Notes: a model not told the origin generated them from the letters alone. Shown: positions 10,366-22,867, numbered from the stretch's first letter. The stretch: 64,000 nt of DNA from Ochotona curzoniae (GCF_017591425.1 NW_024466512.1:21009501-21073500); one strand, 5' to 3'. Program-made: numbers and translations.

Positions 10366-10515
10366 TATAAGGCAAATTTTATCTCAATTTTATAGGTAGA
10401 AGAAAAATGGAGATTCAAAAACAATCAAGTAAAGGCCCAAGACCACCATGGTAGAGAAGGGATCTGAACCCCAGTGCCTCTGATCCTAAATTCTGCCTTT
10501 TTCCTAAACTATTTG
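10366..10515 (-). mobile_element. MIR
   Basis: Reverse MIR order: TCTCAATTTTATAGGTAGAAGAAA, CAAGTAAAGGCCCAAGACC, GGGATCTGAACCCCAGTGCC. Confidence 0.75.
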
Positions 10516-11029
10516 GCAGGAATTAAGTTGGAGATCCTAGATCCCAAAGCTGCCCTGTGAAATCCTGGTATTTGCTCCCTCTTGTAAAATAACCCATTTC
10601 ATAATTCTCAGGTGGCACAGGCATCACACAGAAGAAAGGGTTAAATCTACAGTTAGGAAGAGGAAATTCCCTGGAAAATCGAAACACATGCTGTGGCTCT
10701 GACTGAATTTCACACTCATTTTGTTGAGCAACATCCATAGTGTGTGAGAAAAGACTCCTCTATCAGCCCCTACCCCCACCAGCTTTCCATCACCTGCTGC
10801 TTTCTGTCATGCTAAGCTGAGAGAAAGGAAGAAAAGAAGACTATATATCTCTGCTTGGAGTAGAGAAGGGTTTTTCAAAAAGCATATCGAAAAAAGGGAA
10901 CTAACAGTCGATATTTTGGTGAAAAATTAAAATATATGTTTTTTCATAATGTACATTTCCTGTGAACTTTTTGAAGATGTTACATACACATGGATTTTAA
11001 GTCCTGCTGTGTCAAATAACTATAGCTTT
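10516..11029. other. No recognised feature
   Basis: Unique. A 71-codon minus-strand frame (10523-10738) has no family resemblance. Confidence 0.45.
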
Positions 11030-11357
11030 TTTTTTAGATTTATTTACTTATTTTTATTGGAAGGGCAGATTTACAGAGAGGAGAGACAGAAAGATCTTCC
11101 ATCTGCTGATTCACTCGCCAAGTGGCTGCAATAGCCAGGAATGATCTGATCCGAAGCCAGGAGCCAGGAGCCTCTTTCCAGGTCTCCCTTGTGGGTGCAG
11201 AGTCCCAAGGCTTTGGGCTGTCCTTGACTGCTTTCCCAGGCCACAAGCAGGGAGCTGGATGGGAAGTGGGGCTGCCATGACATGAACTGGAATCCAGACA
11301 AGATCCCAGTGCATGCAGGCAAGAGCATTAGCCACTAGGCTACCTTGCCATATCCTA
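11030..11357 (-). mobile_element. Young CSINE
   Basis: TTTTTTTTAGATTTATTTACTTATTTTTATTGG start; ends GCCACTAGGCTACCTTGCC. Confidence 0.88.
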
Positions 11358-11367
11358 AACATATCTT

Positions 11368-11642
11368 TAATGTTCATTTATTTATTTATTTTACTTTTTA
11401 AAGGATAAACACAAGATGGCAGAGGCAGAGACCTTCCATCTGCTGGTTCACTTCTCAAATGCCCTGCATCAGGAGTTTAGACTCATTCAACCCATGTGGA
11501 CAGCAGGGATCCAAGAACTTGAGCCATCACCTGTTGCCTCTCAGGTGTGCAAACTGAAAGCAGAGGCAGGACTCAAACTCAAGTACCCCCATGGTAGGCA
11601 TTCCAAGCAGTATCTTCATTGCTGTGCCAAGTACTTCCCCCT
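11368..11642 (-). mobile_element. CSINE, diverged old class
   Basis: TTCATTTATTTATTTATTTTAC start, GGTTCACTTCTCAAATG landmark, and CTGTGCCAAGTACTTCCCCC end. Internal bases are lost around the box region. Confidence 0.7.
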
Positions 11643-12307
11643 AAACAAATCTTTCAATTTCATTTTACCTGAAATTTTTGAAGTTAGCAAATCCAGGGTA
11701 GGAAGAAGTACTATGTGAATGAAGAAGAGGAGTAACTAACGAGGAGGGAGCTCTTAGGATAAACCACAATAAGGGAAAGGGAGACAATCTTGCTGGGGAG
11801 GACAAGCAGAGGCAGCCCTTCCTGGGGAGTAGGCAGAGCTCAGGAATACAAGGCCAATTTTCACCTGTTTCCTTTGCTCAAGTAAACAATTTATTTCCGT
11901 CCATCAGAAATACTGTGCTGCACCCAGGAGAGTAAATGACAAGATGGAAACACTAATTTTTTTTTCCTCGCTACCCTCTTCAACTAGATGCCTACTTATG
12001 ATAACGAGTACAGTTACCTAGCACTAGAAGTTTATTGGATAAAAGATGCCTCCAGTCAGTTAGGCTACATTGGAGTCCAGGTTAATTACCTGGAATAGAA
12101 GAAAAGGAAGAAGGCAAGGAAGGACAAATGAACAAATGTTATCATAGTAGTTATTCTCCAAAGACAGTCCCATATTCTAACACCACCCCTCAATTCTTCT
12201 CCCCTAATCAAGAAGTGGAGCTTATGTCCACTCCTCTTGACCGACCCGTGATTGCCTGGACAGACTATAGAGGAAATGACAATTTTAAATTTCTAAACCT
12301 AGGCACA
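11643..12307. other. No recognised feature
   Basis: Unique sequence; the plus-strand frame at 12128 reads into the next SINE and is discounted. Confidence 0.5.
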
Positions 12308-12319
12308 AAAAATGCCTTG

Positions 12320-12640
12320 AGGGCCCTACACAATAGTGTAGTGGCTAAAGTCCTTGCTTTGCATGTGCCGGGATCCCATATGGGCGCCAGTTCTAGTCCT
12401 GGCAGCTCCACTTCCCATCCACATCCCTGCTTGTGGCCCGGGAAAGCAGTCGAGGATGGTCCAAAGCTTTGGGACCCTGCACCGCGTAGGAGACCCAGAA
12501 GAGCTCCTGGCTTTGAATTGGCTCAGCTCCAGCCATTGCAGCCGTTTGAGGAATGAACCATTGGATGGAAGATCTTCCTCTCTCTCTTCCTCTCTGTATA
12601 TCTGCCTTTCCAATAAAAATAAATAAATCTTTTTTAAAAA
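12320..12640 (+). mobile_element. Young CSINE
   Basis: GCCTTGA at 12313-12319 recurs after the A-tail at about 12642. Box is CCAGTTCTAGTCCTGGCAGC. Confidence 0.9.
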
Positions 12641-12700
12641 AGCCTTGAAGCTTCTGTTCTTCCATTTTTGAGACCTGAATTGCCGTGTTCAATTTTTACA

Positions 12701-13017
12701 AAAGATTTATTTATTTTTATTGGAAAGTCAGATTTGCAGAGATGAGGAGAGACAGAGAGGAAGATCTTCCGTCTAATGATTCACTCCCCAAGTGGCTGCA
12801 ATGGTTGGAGCTGAGCTCCGATCTAAAGCCAGGAGCCAGAAGCCTCCTCCATGTAGATGCAGGGTCCCAAGGCTTTGGGCTGTCCTCGACTATTTTCTCA
12901 CACCACAGGAAGGGAGGTGGATGGTAAGCAGAGCCACTGGGATTAGAACTGGCACCAATATGTGATCCCTGTGCATCCAAGGACTTCAGCTGTTGTAAAG
13001 GATACCATGCTGGCCCC
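12701..13017 (-). mobile_element. CSINE
   Basis: AAAGATTTATTTATTTTTATTGG start. GTTCAA motifs on both sides (12688 and 13022) suggest the duplicated target. Confidence 0.88.
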
Positions 13018-13239
13018 TCATGTTCAAATTCTAAGCTACTGTGCTGGAAAGAGGTCAGGAGGAAAAGCCATGGAGAGTAAACCATCACAAGAAGCCACAC
13101 TAATGCCAGCCAGCCACACCACAGACACAGCTGACTGCAATCACAGGAAGGACACCAAGTAAGATCATTAGAAGTGTCTTGCTGAGCTCTAAACAACCAC
13201 AATATTGTGAGATTTAATAAAACAGTTGTTTCACACAAT

Positions 13240-13572
13240 CTTGGGAGGAGGTATGATGTACAATGAGTTAAGCCACTTGTTGGAATGCTCACATCCCAAA
13301 CTGGAGTGCTTATTCAAGTCCCAGCTACTCAGCTTCTGATCCAACTCCCAGCAAATACTCTTAAGAAACAGCAGATAATGGCTCAAGTATCTACAACCTA
13401 CATAGAGAGAGCCAAAAGGGATTTCTGCCTCCTGCTTTGAGCTTGACCCAGTCCTAGCTGTTGAGGTCACCTGGGGAGTGAACCAGAGGATGGAAAAAGG
13501 TCTGTCTTGCTCTCCTCCCTCTCATCCTGTCCCTCTTTGAAGTCATTCAGTCAGTCACTCTTTAAAAAAACT
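13240..13572 (+). mobile_element. CSINE, old class
   Basis: ACAATGAGTTAAGCCACTTG head, CAAGTCCCAGCTACTCAGC box, and decayed tail CAGTCAGTCACTCTTTAAAA. Confidence 0.75.
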
Positions 13573-13654
13573 TGTTTGGACCGATATGTTAGTAGGGAGG
13601 CTGCCAGGCACAACCTTAAACATCTGGCTTAAGACACAGGGTAAGACACCCATG

Positions 13655-13957
13655 TATTAAGGCAAACATTTGGTACAGAGATTCAGATTCCACCTGGGAT
13701 GATCATATCACATGTCGGAGAACCTGGATTGGAGCCTGGGTTCTGCTTCCAACTCCAGCTTCCTGCTAAGGTACACCCCGGGAGGCAGGTGTTAGTTTAA
13801 GCGCTTGTGTCTGCCACCCAGATTGAAAACCTGATTTAAATCCATATTCCTGGCTTTAGCCTGGCCCAGTCCTGGCTTTTGCAGGCATCTGATGACTGAA
13901 CCAGAGATCAAAAGATCTCTAATTGCACTCTCCTTCTCTCTGTTTAAAAAAAAAAAA
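13655..13957 (+). mobile_element. CSINE, 'CCTGGGAGGCAG' subtype
   Basis: Carries CACCCCGGGAGGCAGGTGTTAG in place of the GGGAAAGCAG segment, marking a distinct old subtype also seen at 28546, 24430 and 51372. It ends in A(18). Confidence 0.75.
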
Positions 13958-14000
13958 AAAAAAGAAAGAAAGAAAGAAAGAAAAAGAAAAAAGGAAAGAA
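13940..14000 (+). repeat. A-run followed by (GAAA)n
   Basis: SINE A-tail expanded into GAAA repeats (13960-13998). Confidence 0.9.
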
Positions 14001-14029
14001 AATACATAAAAAATTTTAAATGAGCAACA

Positions 14030-14277
14030 AAAAATATATACCTGCCTCCCACATTGGTACCTAGGTTTGATATCCAGCATCGGCTCCTGACTTCCAATTT
14101 GGCTACCCACTAATGAGCTTGGGAAAGCTGCAGATGATGGTTCAAGTATTTGAGCCCTTGCTCCTCATATGGGAGATCAGGATGGAACTTTTGGCTTTTG
14201 TGATCTTTCTTTTTGTGTCCCTCCCTACCCCTCTCTGTCACTCTACCTTTAAAATTTATTTATTCACGTATTTTAAG
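14030..14277 (+). mobile_element. CSINE, internally deleted
   Basis: CCCACATTGGTACC through GAGATCAGGATGG is followed directly by the TGTCACTCTACC tail; about 60 bp of the middle is missing. Confidence 0.65.
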
Positions 14278-14278
14278 A

Positions 14279-14577
14279 AGGGCCAGTGTTGTGCAGTGTG
14301 TTAAGCTGCCACTAGCAACACGAGTCCTAGCTACTCTAATTCCAATCTAGCTTCCTGCAATGTGTCAGGAAAAGCAGCAGGTGATGGCTCAAGTATCTGC
14401 ATCCCATGTGGAGACCTGGATGATGGTCCAGTCTTCTGGTTTTGATCTGGCTGAGACCCAGCAGTTGTGGCCTCTTGGGCAAGTAAAACAGTGGTTGGAA
14501 AAGATCTCTTTCTGTCTATCTATGCCCTTCCTCCCTGCCGGTCAACCTGTCTTTCAAATAAATGAAATAAGCAAAAA
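14279..14577 (+). mobile_element. CSINE, old class
   Basis: AGGGCCAGTGTTGTGCAGTG head; ends CCTGTCTTTCAAATAAATG. Confidence 0.85.
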
Positions 14578-14639
14578 TATACAAAATATGATGCCAATTT
14601 TGCTAAAAATGTTACCGTATATATGCATAAAAAAAAGAA

Positions 14640-14742
14640 ACTCATAGTTATCTCTAGGTAATTGAAGTACAAATGATTTTTTCTCTTTACATTCTTCTGT
14701 ATTTCCCCAAGTTTTAAAAATTGAATATCATTTTTAATATTA
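14640..14742 (+). mobile_element. Ancient LINE 3'-end fragment (L1M-like)
   Basis: GTTATCTCTAGGTAATTGAAG then TTCTGTATTTCCCCAAG resembles the end of old L1M elements. Confidence 0.5.
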
Positions 14743-17700
14743 TTAGATTAGCATAAATTAGAGTTTGAGAGAATATTATCACTGAGTATGATAAAACATC
14801 TCAGAACTTAATGTGAATATTGATTTTATTCTTCATGAATAGCTGAGAATTTTAAGTAACTGTTAAAAACAGCACTTATAAGATCACCGATACAAGGCTG
14901 GTCTTCCGGAAAACAAAGCCCTCATTCTCTTCTTCAACAAATATTTATCCTTCCTGTGAGGCTGGCCCTATTCTCACTATTGGAGGTACAAAGATAAATA
15001 ACAATCTTTGATTATAGACTATTAAGATTATATTATATTGAGAGACTTTGATAAAACTTCAGATTTTCTGGGTGTTAACTTCTTAGTTGGTCTGTCTGCC
15101 TGCTTGTTTAAAGCAATAGGACTGAAAATGATCATACAGCTTTGAAATTCAAGGACTATGATTTCTGAATGTCAGCCATACCAAGTGGTTCTACTTGTCA
15201 TTGGGTAGTTTTTAAATTTGTGGCTCACAGAAGACCAAAGTTGAGATTCTTGAATTGACAGACTACAAAAAGGTAGAAGAACGAGGATAACTGAAAGGAT
15301 AAAAAAAAATCTAAGTAGTCTATGTCCTCACCTAAATTATAATGGTTACAAATCTCGAGGGAAATAATAGTAAATATAATCCCAAGGTTATGATCTAAGC
15401 ACAGAAGACTACTGCCCTCATTCTGACATGAATTGGTTTGCCACTTTGAAATACACTAGATAAGGGAAGACAAAGAAAATCAAGGAATAGCAATGCTTGT
15501 GACAAGGTAAAAAGTACTACTGTCACAAGTGTATAGGCCTGGCTCTCCCATTGCTCACTTTCAGCAAAGACATCTTCCTTGATTTCTCACTTCCAGAATT
15601 AATTCTCTCCCTCTTGGTCCTTGCAGCAGGTCCTGCTACAATAGTGTAGCATATACCAGCTGATGGTATAGCTAACAGTAGCTGTAAGCTCCCAAGAAGG
15701 CAGACAGACTTAACCTTGCTGCTTTCATGTTAACTACAGTATCAAGAAGGGGGTCGGGAATGCAGCTGTAGTCAACTAACATTCCTTAATTAGTTGAAAA
15801 AGGTCATACGGAAGTACTGAAGAAATCTACATCCCAATCTTCCTATCAAATAAAATTTCTTGTCACTTCCAGGAAAGACTGATAAAAAGTGATGTTTACA
15901 AGGAATAGAGCAGCACCTGAACAGAAGGTCTTCCCATATGTGGCCAGTGGCTGTTGGCCAGGACTGAGTTGAGGAAAGTAACGTCTCTGAGAACAGTCTG
16001 CCAACAGTGATGGAAAGCAGCCTAAACTTTGAGGTGGCTGTATTTGGAGGGGAGGCCATTTTATGCTCTTTGGGGAAAATGTTAATGAGAGGTTTCACAA
16101 ATGTCAGACTTGCCTGATTAAACGAAGCCAGCTAGGTAGACGTTTTCCATATTAATGCCATCTCTGCTGAAAGAGCAAAGAGGGGGAAGAAAAGGAGGTT
16201 TGAAAAAGGAAAATGATAAACCTCAATTATTTACAAAAGAAATTATACTTCTGCTAGCTTGGGCAAGAACCTCAGAGAAGAAAACTGTAATATGGCAGCC
16301 CTGGCTGCTCCACTTCTTTGCCCCCTTTTAAAGAAAAACTGAAGCTTTGAAGGAAGGAGAGGAGAGAGACTGGGCAGGCTTATGCCCGGCCTATGTTGTC
16401 TACAAATGAAAAACTTCAAGGAAGACAGAAAAATGCCACGTTGCAATAGTTACTCTTATAGGAAGAAAAAGCAGAGGAGGAAAGTGATTCAAATAATTGA
16501 AATGTTTAAGGGTTTCTCCCTTCCCTGAGCCTATGTCTACAATTTTCTAAGAGTCATTGTGTGATTTCTTCTTTACATATATACGGAATCGAATTACTTA
16601 CAATCCTTGATCCTGATACACACTCTCATCAGAGTTTTTATGGTTTCTGTCACCTAAATTAAAGGGTAGGGTGAGCAAATACTGTTGATTAAGAGAGCTC
16701 AGCCTCCCTTTTCCCTGTTTCTCCCTAGCCCAGCCTACAATTGTGTCCCAATCAACCAGCATTAATACAGATACACAGAGGTATTTATTTGCTGCTGATT
16801 CTGCCTAGCTGCATTCAAACTCGATCTCCATGTGTATTTAATAAATCACACTAGTTAGGTGGACAGGATTAGTTCCAAGTCACCTAATGACTATATCATG
16901 AACTACAGCATTAAATGGATTAATATTAATCTGACCCATTGCAGTTCAGTGAAAAAAGCCAATCCATTTTCCAACATGAGCTCAGGCCTGCAAGAAATCC
17001 TCAACAAGAGCAGAAGATGAATGTGGTCTTCTGCATTCTTCCTGTGTATCTTCACCTACTAGAGTATAGCTAGTGAATCCCAATCCAGAGGAGCTCATAA
17101 ACAACCAGCAATATCACAAGTATTTGAGGCAGCTGAGCCCCAGTAAGGGCGGGCCAGCTAGCCCTCTCCATCTTCTATAACCCACACCAATGTGATGGCA
17201 CAGGAATTTCACTGGCCACACAGCGACTGGCTTTGTTTTCTTTCATATAAGGGTCCACACCTCGTAAACCACTTTCCATTGTCAGGAAAAGGAGAGTACT
17301 AACTACAGTACAGAATTGTATGTGCTCAGAACACGAAGCCTCATGTTTAGTGTCACTTTTTTGAAGTTGAGAAAATAATTGGCCTCTGCAATATGTGAAA
17401 TGTTTCAAGTCATGAAATTTTGCTTTGCTCAGTGGCACAATTCCTCTCCATTAGCACCCATGATAAGCTATATCTGCATGAAGCCTCTGGAGCTCACCTT
17501 CAGAACCACCTTTTAGTATCCCTTCCTCCTCCTGAAGTGAGCACTTAAGAACTGCATCCATAAGATGCTACTGGAACTACCATTTCCTTATACCCTGTAC
17601 CTAATTCACCATAAGGAACAATCAGGGTGAATCTAGCCTCACTTCACAATCTCCAACAGACAAAGCATTAGTTAGACTGAACTGGCTCAGGAAGCAAACA

Positions 17701-17820
17701 AATAGTGTCAGGATGAGATGCATACAGAAAAAGCAGTGAGCCACAATTAAACCCAGTCCACTGGAAGGCCCTTGTTTGCCTCAGTAACTCCATAGGCACT
17801 TGAGCAAAACGTCAGAACAG
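14743..17820. other. Largest SINE-free stretch (3.1 kb)
   Basis: Mostly unique. 14932-15003 (TTCAACAAATATTTATCC, AGGTACAAAGATAAATAAC) looks like an L2/MIR-type antisense end. 16740-17000 is rich in TAAT/ATTA motifs. No exon was detected. Confidence 0.6.
16918..16931. promoter_or_regulatory. Perfect 14-bp palindrome with homeodomain-type half sites
   Basis: GATTAATATTAATC is its own reverse complement and is extended on the left to GGATTA, the K50 homeodomain core. It sits in the largest SINE-free stretch, with another GGATTA at 16866-16871 and a TAATGA at 16885-16890. Functional status is unknown. Confidence 0.2.
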
Positions 17821-18133
17821 GGCTAGCATTGTGCGATATCAAGTTAAGCCACTGCCTGACATCCCATGTGGGAATGGTTTGAGATTTGGGTGCTCCACTT
17901 CTGATACAGCCACCTGCTAATGTGGCCTGGGGAAGCAGCAGCAGACTATTCTTGAGTCCTGGCATTCATGTGAAAGATCCAGAAGAAGCTCCTAGCTGAA
18001 GCCTGGGACAGCATCAGCTACTGCAGCCAATATGAGGAATGAACCAGTAGACAGAAATTTTTTCTTCCTCTCTCTGTAACTTTTTTTTCTTGTCTTTGTA
18101 ACTCTTTCAAATTAAAAAAAAAAAATCTTAAAA
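17821..18133 (+). mobile_element. CSINE, old class
   Basis: GGGCTAGCATTGTGCGATATC head and TTGTAACTCTTTCAAATT tail; the pyrimidine tract is partly duplicated at 18060-18105. Confidence 0.82.
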
Positions 18134-18517
18134 ACCCAAGAGCAGAGTTCTATGGATAGAGTTTTGTCTGCTTGAGAAACCAAACAGAAACAGCTGCTTC
18201 TATCTGCAGCATTACATAGTTTAGTAACATCAAAAGTATGGTTGACTCCAACTAAGATTCTCTAACTTGCACAGGCAACAGTGGGTCAGCTGCCAGACTC
18301 CCTTACAATGGATGGGATCACCAAATAGAATAGTCAAGCCCCTAACAACAAAGGTTATTGAATTGAAAGCTAAACCTCAGTAACAGAAAAATCTAAGTGA
18401 ACCACGGGCTCTGGTGCCAGGTTACACGAACTTTATAAATGTTTCCCAAACAACATAGCACAGAGCTGCAATAGTTAGAACTGAGCTGAAGAGAAAGGGT
18501 CCATTAAGTTGATTATT
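18134..18517. other. No recognised feature
   Basis: Unique spacer between two SINEs. Confidence 0.45.
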
Positions 18518-18878
18518 TCTTTTTTTTTTTTTTTTTAAGATTTATTTATTTTTACTGCAAAGCCAGATATACAGAGAGGAGGAGAGACAGACAGGAAGAT
18601 CTTCCGTTTGATGATTCACTCCCCAAGTGAGTGCAATGGCCGGTGCAATGCCAATTTGAAGCCAGGAACCTCCTCCAGGTCTTCCATGTGGGTGCAGGGT
18701 TCCAAAGCTTTGGGCCATCTCGACTGCTTTCCCAGGCCACAAGCAGGGAGCTGGATGGGAAGTGGAGCAGCTGATACATGAATGGGTAGCAAGGCTGCCA
18801 GGATTAGAACTGGCACCCATATGGGATCCCGGCACATTTAAGGCAAGGACGTTAGCCGCTAGGCCACAGCGCCGGGCC
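18518..18878 (-). mobile_element. Young CSINE with internal duplication
   Basis: T(18) start and CGCCGGGCC end. About 30 bp around 18764-18790 (AGCAGCTGATACATGAATGGG) is extra relative to other copies, so the copy is longer than usual. Confidence 0.9.
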
Positions 18879-19495
18879 TGATTACATCTAATCCCACAGC
18901 AAAACGGAGAAAAAACAACCTAACATTTCCTAAGTCTAGAGGTATTCCACCATTTATAGGAGGGTTGTCTAAAAGTGGCACCCACTCCAGATCCTCATTA
19001 CATAAAAAACAATGGGAATTGTTACGGCTAGATCTCTGCTTTTCAATTAAGATGCAAGGAAAGAAAACTTCCCATATTTGCTAGGGAAATGCCATGAAAA
19101 GCTAGAGAAGACAAACCCCCAGTTCCTCTGGAGTAGTTCATTTTGGGGGAAATTCACAGGGCACACAGCTAACAAAGACAAGAAACAATGTCTAGAATTC
19201 ATGTTTTTTATAACCAAGTATGGTTTGCATGAAGCCCCAAAGGTACCAAAGGGGCTAAGTGAGACACATTTTCTCATCACCCTTACACCACATCAAAGCC
19301 CATAAGCTCCCATCACACAAATACATATAAACAGTCATATAAAATCATCCTAAGAAAAAGACAGGATTGTGCAGCTACTTTTCTTGATAGCTGCAAAAGG
19401 CTTCCTTTATTTCTCTATATTTTTACACCATTCCTTTAATTTCTTATTCCCTGCAGCTTCCCTCCAGGAAATAAGAAAATTCACCACCCCTCAAG
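18879..19495. other. No recognised feature
   Basis: Unique sequence. Overlapping small frames on both strands at 19047-19305 show no motif. Confidence 0.45.
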
Positions 19496-19505
19496 AAGTC
19501 CAACT

Positions 19506-19828
19506 GGGGCCTGGCAGGGTAGTCAAGTGGCTAAAGTCCTTGCCATGCACGCACTAGTGTCCCATATGGGCGCCAGTTCTAACCCCAGCAGCCCTGCTTG
19601 TGGCCTGGGAAGGCATTTGAGGATGGCCCAAAGTCTTGGGCCCCTGAATCCGCGTGAGAGACTTGGAAGAGGCTCCTGGCTTCTGGCTTCAGACAGGCTC
19701 AGCTCCAGCCATTGTGGCCTCTTGGGGAGTTAATCAGAAGATGGAAGATCTTTCTGTCTCTCCTTCTCTCCTCTCTGTACATCTGGCTTTCCAATACAAA
19801 TAAATACATCTTTAAAAAAAAAAAAAAA
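19506..19828 (+). mobile_element. CSINE
   Basis: AAGTCCAAC precedes the head (about 19497) and recurs after the A(15) tail (about 19828). The segment between box and GGCCTGGGAAGG is shortened by about 20 bp. Confidence 0.88.
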
Positions 19829-19837
19829 GTCCAACAT

Positions 19838-21420
19838 TCCCTCTTCCTAGCCAAGTCAGCCTAATTTGAGGCTAAAGTCAGTAACCCCAGGACAACTAAG
19901 GACATTAATCAGAAATGTCACCATGGTAAGAGCGTGTGTACACACCATGGCAATCTGCTTAGTGCTTTAGCTTCAAAAACGACCAGGAGTATTTATAGTA
20001 TTTAAGAGCTCTTCTGTCTCTTGCCAGACATTCCTGTCCTTCTAACAAGTAAATCCTCAAAACATCAGCGGAAAAGTTGATTCTCAGACAAGAGGAACCT
20101 GTGTTATATAACTCTGTGGGGAAGGAGACTACTGGAAATGGCAGTACTCTCTATTTCCTCAAAGCAGTCTCTAAAGGAGTGCATCCTGTACATGCTGAGT
20201 CCTCAGGTCCTCATGGACACAGGAACAGGGCCATCCAGCGGGATGCATCAGGCTCCAGGAATGCTGAAGTCCACATATTTGCCATTCAACACCAAAATGG
20301 CTTTTCAAGTTCAATCAGCTATAAATGTTGCTTTGTTTTAATTTTCCACTGAACTTCCTGGAACCTATTATCCAACTGTCAGGGATGTATATTTAGCAAG
20401 AGCAACATGGCCTCTTTGCCACTGCCCCACTGCTCATGTCACCTCTAATAAACAGAAAATCAACCTCTTCCTCAAGCCCTGCTGCAAATATTGCTCGGGG
20501 CTAATCAACAGTCTTGGTGTAGAGGCCGCAAACTGATCAGCCCCACAGCTACCTGCAAATTCAAAACCTCTCCTAGGTTAATGCTGCTTAAAAAGGTCTT
20601 CTAGTTCTAGGAAAAGCTCCCTAATGCATGCACTCACTGGAACACAAACATGAATGCATGCCAAAATCAAGGCTAAGAAGAATATGCATGGTAGATGCAC
20701 AGGTTCAATTTCACATCAGAAAGCCAGTTTGAAAATATAATCTCTGCTTGGTCAAATAGAACACGAAACACAACTTTTCTTTCCTGACACTCTTTACTCT
20801 GATATCAAACGATTAGAATGTTTGAATGAGAAACAGATGTACCCTGCCACTTTCCTAGTTTTATCATTTCTAACAACTAAGGCTATTACTATCTATTACA
20901 CGAGAATTTCCAACAAAATTCTTCAAGTTCAGCAGAAAAGACGAGGCCAAAAATATTTAAAATACAATTGGTCATATTTCTATCCTAAATCATACAAACA
21001 CAAACCAATAATCAAAATATAATTTTTTTTCTAAGGCTCAGAAATACAAATAATTTCTAGTACTGAAAGCAATTTCTAGGACCAACCTGGCATCACAACA
21101 TTAGCTTCTGATCAAAATTTTACAATACAAGACAAGGTAAGGGAGAAAATTCAGGAGAATAAGAAAAAACCATGTCCTTCATTCACAACTAGCAATGAAT
21201 TAATTCTACATTCACAACAAAGACACACAAAAATCATCACAAGGAAAACCAAAAATGTTCAGAAACAAAAAACCCCAACCTTCTCTGCTTATTAGTTATG
21301 GGAAGTAGACAAACAATATTTCACTTACAAATGAGAATAATATGGCAGAAAACCCATAAGTCCTTGCACTTACAAGGATGAAACATCAGCCTCCCATTCA
21401 CAGTCTCTGGGCCTGATCTT
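19838..21420. other. SINE-free island
   Basis: Unique. The A-rich tract at 20840-21300 has no coding signature, and no repeat family is recognised. Confidence 0.5.
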
Positions 21421-21434
21421 GAAAAGGGAGAGTT

Positions 21435-21534
21435 TATGGAAATAACAGTCTTAACCCACTTTCCTATAGCCCTTGAACCTTTTTACCCTCATTAAATATG
21501 TAAAGATTGCCAAAAATATAATAAAAAAAAAAAA
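21435..21534 (+). mobile_element. Lineage-specific L1, severely 5'-truncated 3' end
   Basis: GAAAAGGGAGAGTT at 21421-21434 and 21535-21548 flanks a 100-bp insert. The insert is ACCCACTTTCCTATAGCCC, CTTGAACC, a TATGTAAAGATTGCC motif and a poly(A). The same end is seen at 53990-54097 and 40930-41012. Confidence 0.88.
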
Positions 21535-21648
21535 GAAAAGGGAGAGTTGGGGCAGGAGAAACAGGATTAACAGGGGCAAATGAGACCTCCTTCTTGCCAT
21601 TTTAACAATCTTACACTCATTTCCTCAAAGGCCACATTGTTTTCTTTC

Positions 21649-21971
21649 AAAGATTTATTATTATTATTTTTTTAATTGGGAAGTCAGATTTATAGAGAGA
21701 AGGAGAGACACAGAGAAAGATCTTCTTTTTGCTGGTTCAAGCCCCCGTGGCCACTATGACCAGAGCTGAGCTGATCCGAAGCCAGGAGCTTCTTCCAGGT
21801 CTCCCATGCGGGTGCAGGGTCCCAAGGTTTGGGGCCATCCTCTACAGCTTTCCCAGGCCACAACAGGGAGCTAGATGAGAAATGGAGCAGTCAGGATTAG
21901 AACCAGCACCCATATGGGATCCTGGCAGTTGAAAAGCGAGGACTTTAGTCACTAGGCTATTGTGCTGGGCC
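21649..21971 (-). mobile_element. CSINE
   Basis: CAAAGATTTATTATTATTATTT start; ends CACTAGGCTATTGTGCTGGGCC. Confidence 0.88.
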
Positions 21972-22216
21972 AAAAGACCATATTATTAGTCTAGATGGCC
22001 AACATAACTTATATCCTTGCATCCAAAGACTTAATATGTTTCAACCATTCAAGACTAACTCTGAAGACCCAAGACAGGGTATAATTAATACCATTTCTGA
22101 AACATGAATCTGAATCCTGATCTAGGGCTAATCTGTAGGAGAAAACTACTTGGCTTGTGAATAAGTCTAGCTGACTGGCACTTGACAATTTAAATGCCCT
22201 TCCCCTGTCAGGAAAC

Positions 22217-22545
22217 ATATCCATATTTTTATTTATTTTTGTTTATTTGGAAGGAATAGATAAAAAGAAATATAGACAAACAGAGATCATCCATCAACTG
22301 GTTTCCTTTCCAAATGTCTGCAATAGCCTGGGCTGGGTCACGCTAAGGCCAGGAGCCCAGAACTAAGTCCAGTTTTCTCATCTGTATGCTTTGAACTTGG
22401 CCACTTGAGCCATCACAACTGCTTCCCAGAGAATGTATTAACAGGAACCTAGAATCTGAAGTGAAGCCAGAACTTGAACCCAGGTACTTCAGTATAAATC
22501 CAGGTGTGCCAAGTGGTAACTTAACCAACTGCACCAAACACCCAT
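22217..22545 (-). mobile_element. CSINE, old diverged subtype
   Basis: TATTTATTTTTGTTTATTTGG start, TTGAACCCAGGTACTTCAG landmark, CTGCACCAAACACCCA head. Confidence 0.72.
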
Positions 22546-22547
22546 TT

Positions 22548-22867
22548 TAGAAATGTTTTTACTTAAAGTATAAGTGCATAATTCAGTGATTTCCATATAT
22601 TTAACTGCTCAGGTAACCAGCGTCCTACTGAAGAGACAGCATTATCAGGATCCAAAAGTTTCAATCATAGCTTCTTCCAGCTACAGTGATTCCAAGGATA
22701 ACCATTATTCTGACTTACAACACCACTAATTAACTTTGAACTTTATACAAATGGTGCCATACATATGGACTCTTTCAAGTTTGGCTCCTTTTGCTCAATA
22801 TCACATTGGAAAAAGTCATATGCATTTTAGTATGTTGTAGTTCATCAATTCTTGGAAGGTATTACTT
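22548..22867 (-). mobile_element. Old L1 3' UTR, part 1
   Basis: In plus orientation it reads the antisense L1M series: CATAATTCAGTGATTTCC, CAAATGGTGCCATACATATGG, and TTTTAGTATGTTGTAGTTCATC. It resumes at 23190 after a SINE. Confidence 0.7.

Noticed and set aside
12717..13292. 191-codon minus-strand open frame, the longest in the window
   Set aside because: Its second half is SINE translation (YHPPPFLWCEKIVEDSPK) and the first half has no recognisable domain; no splice or promoter context.
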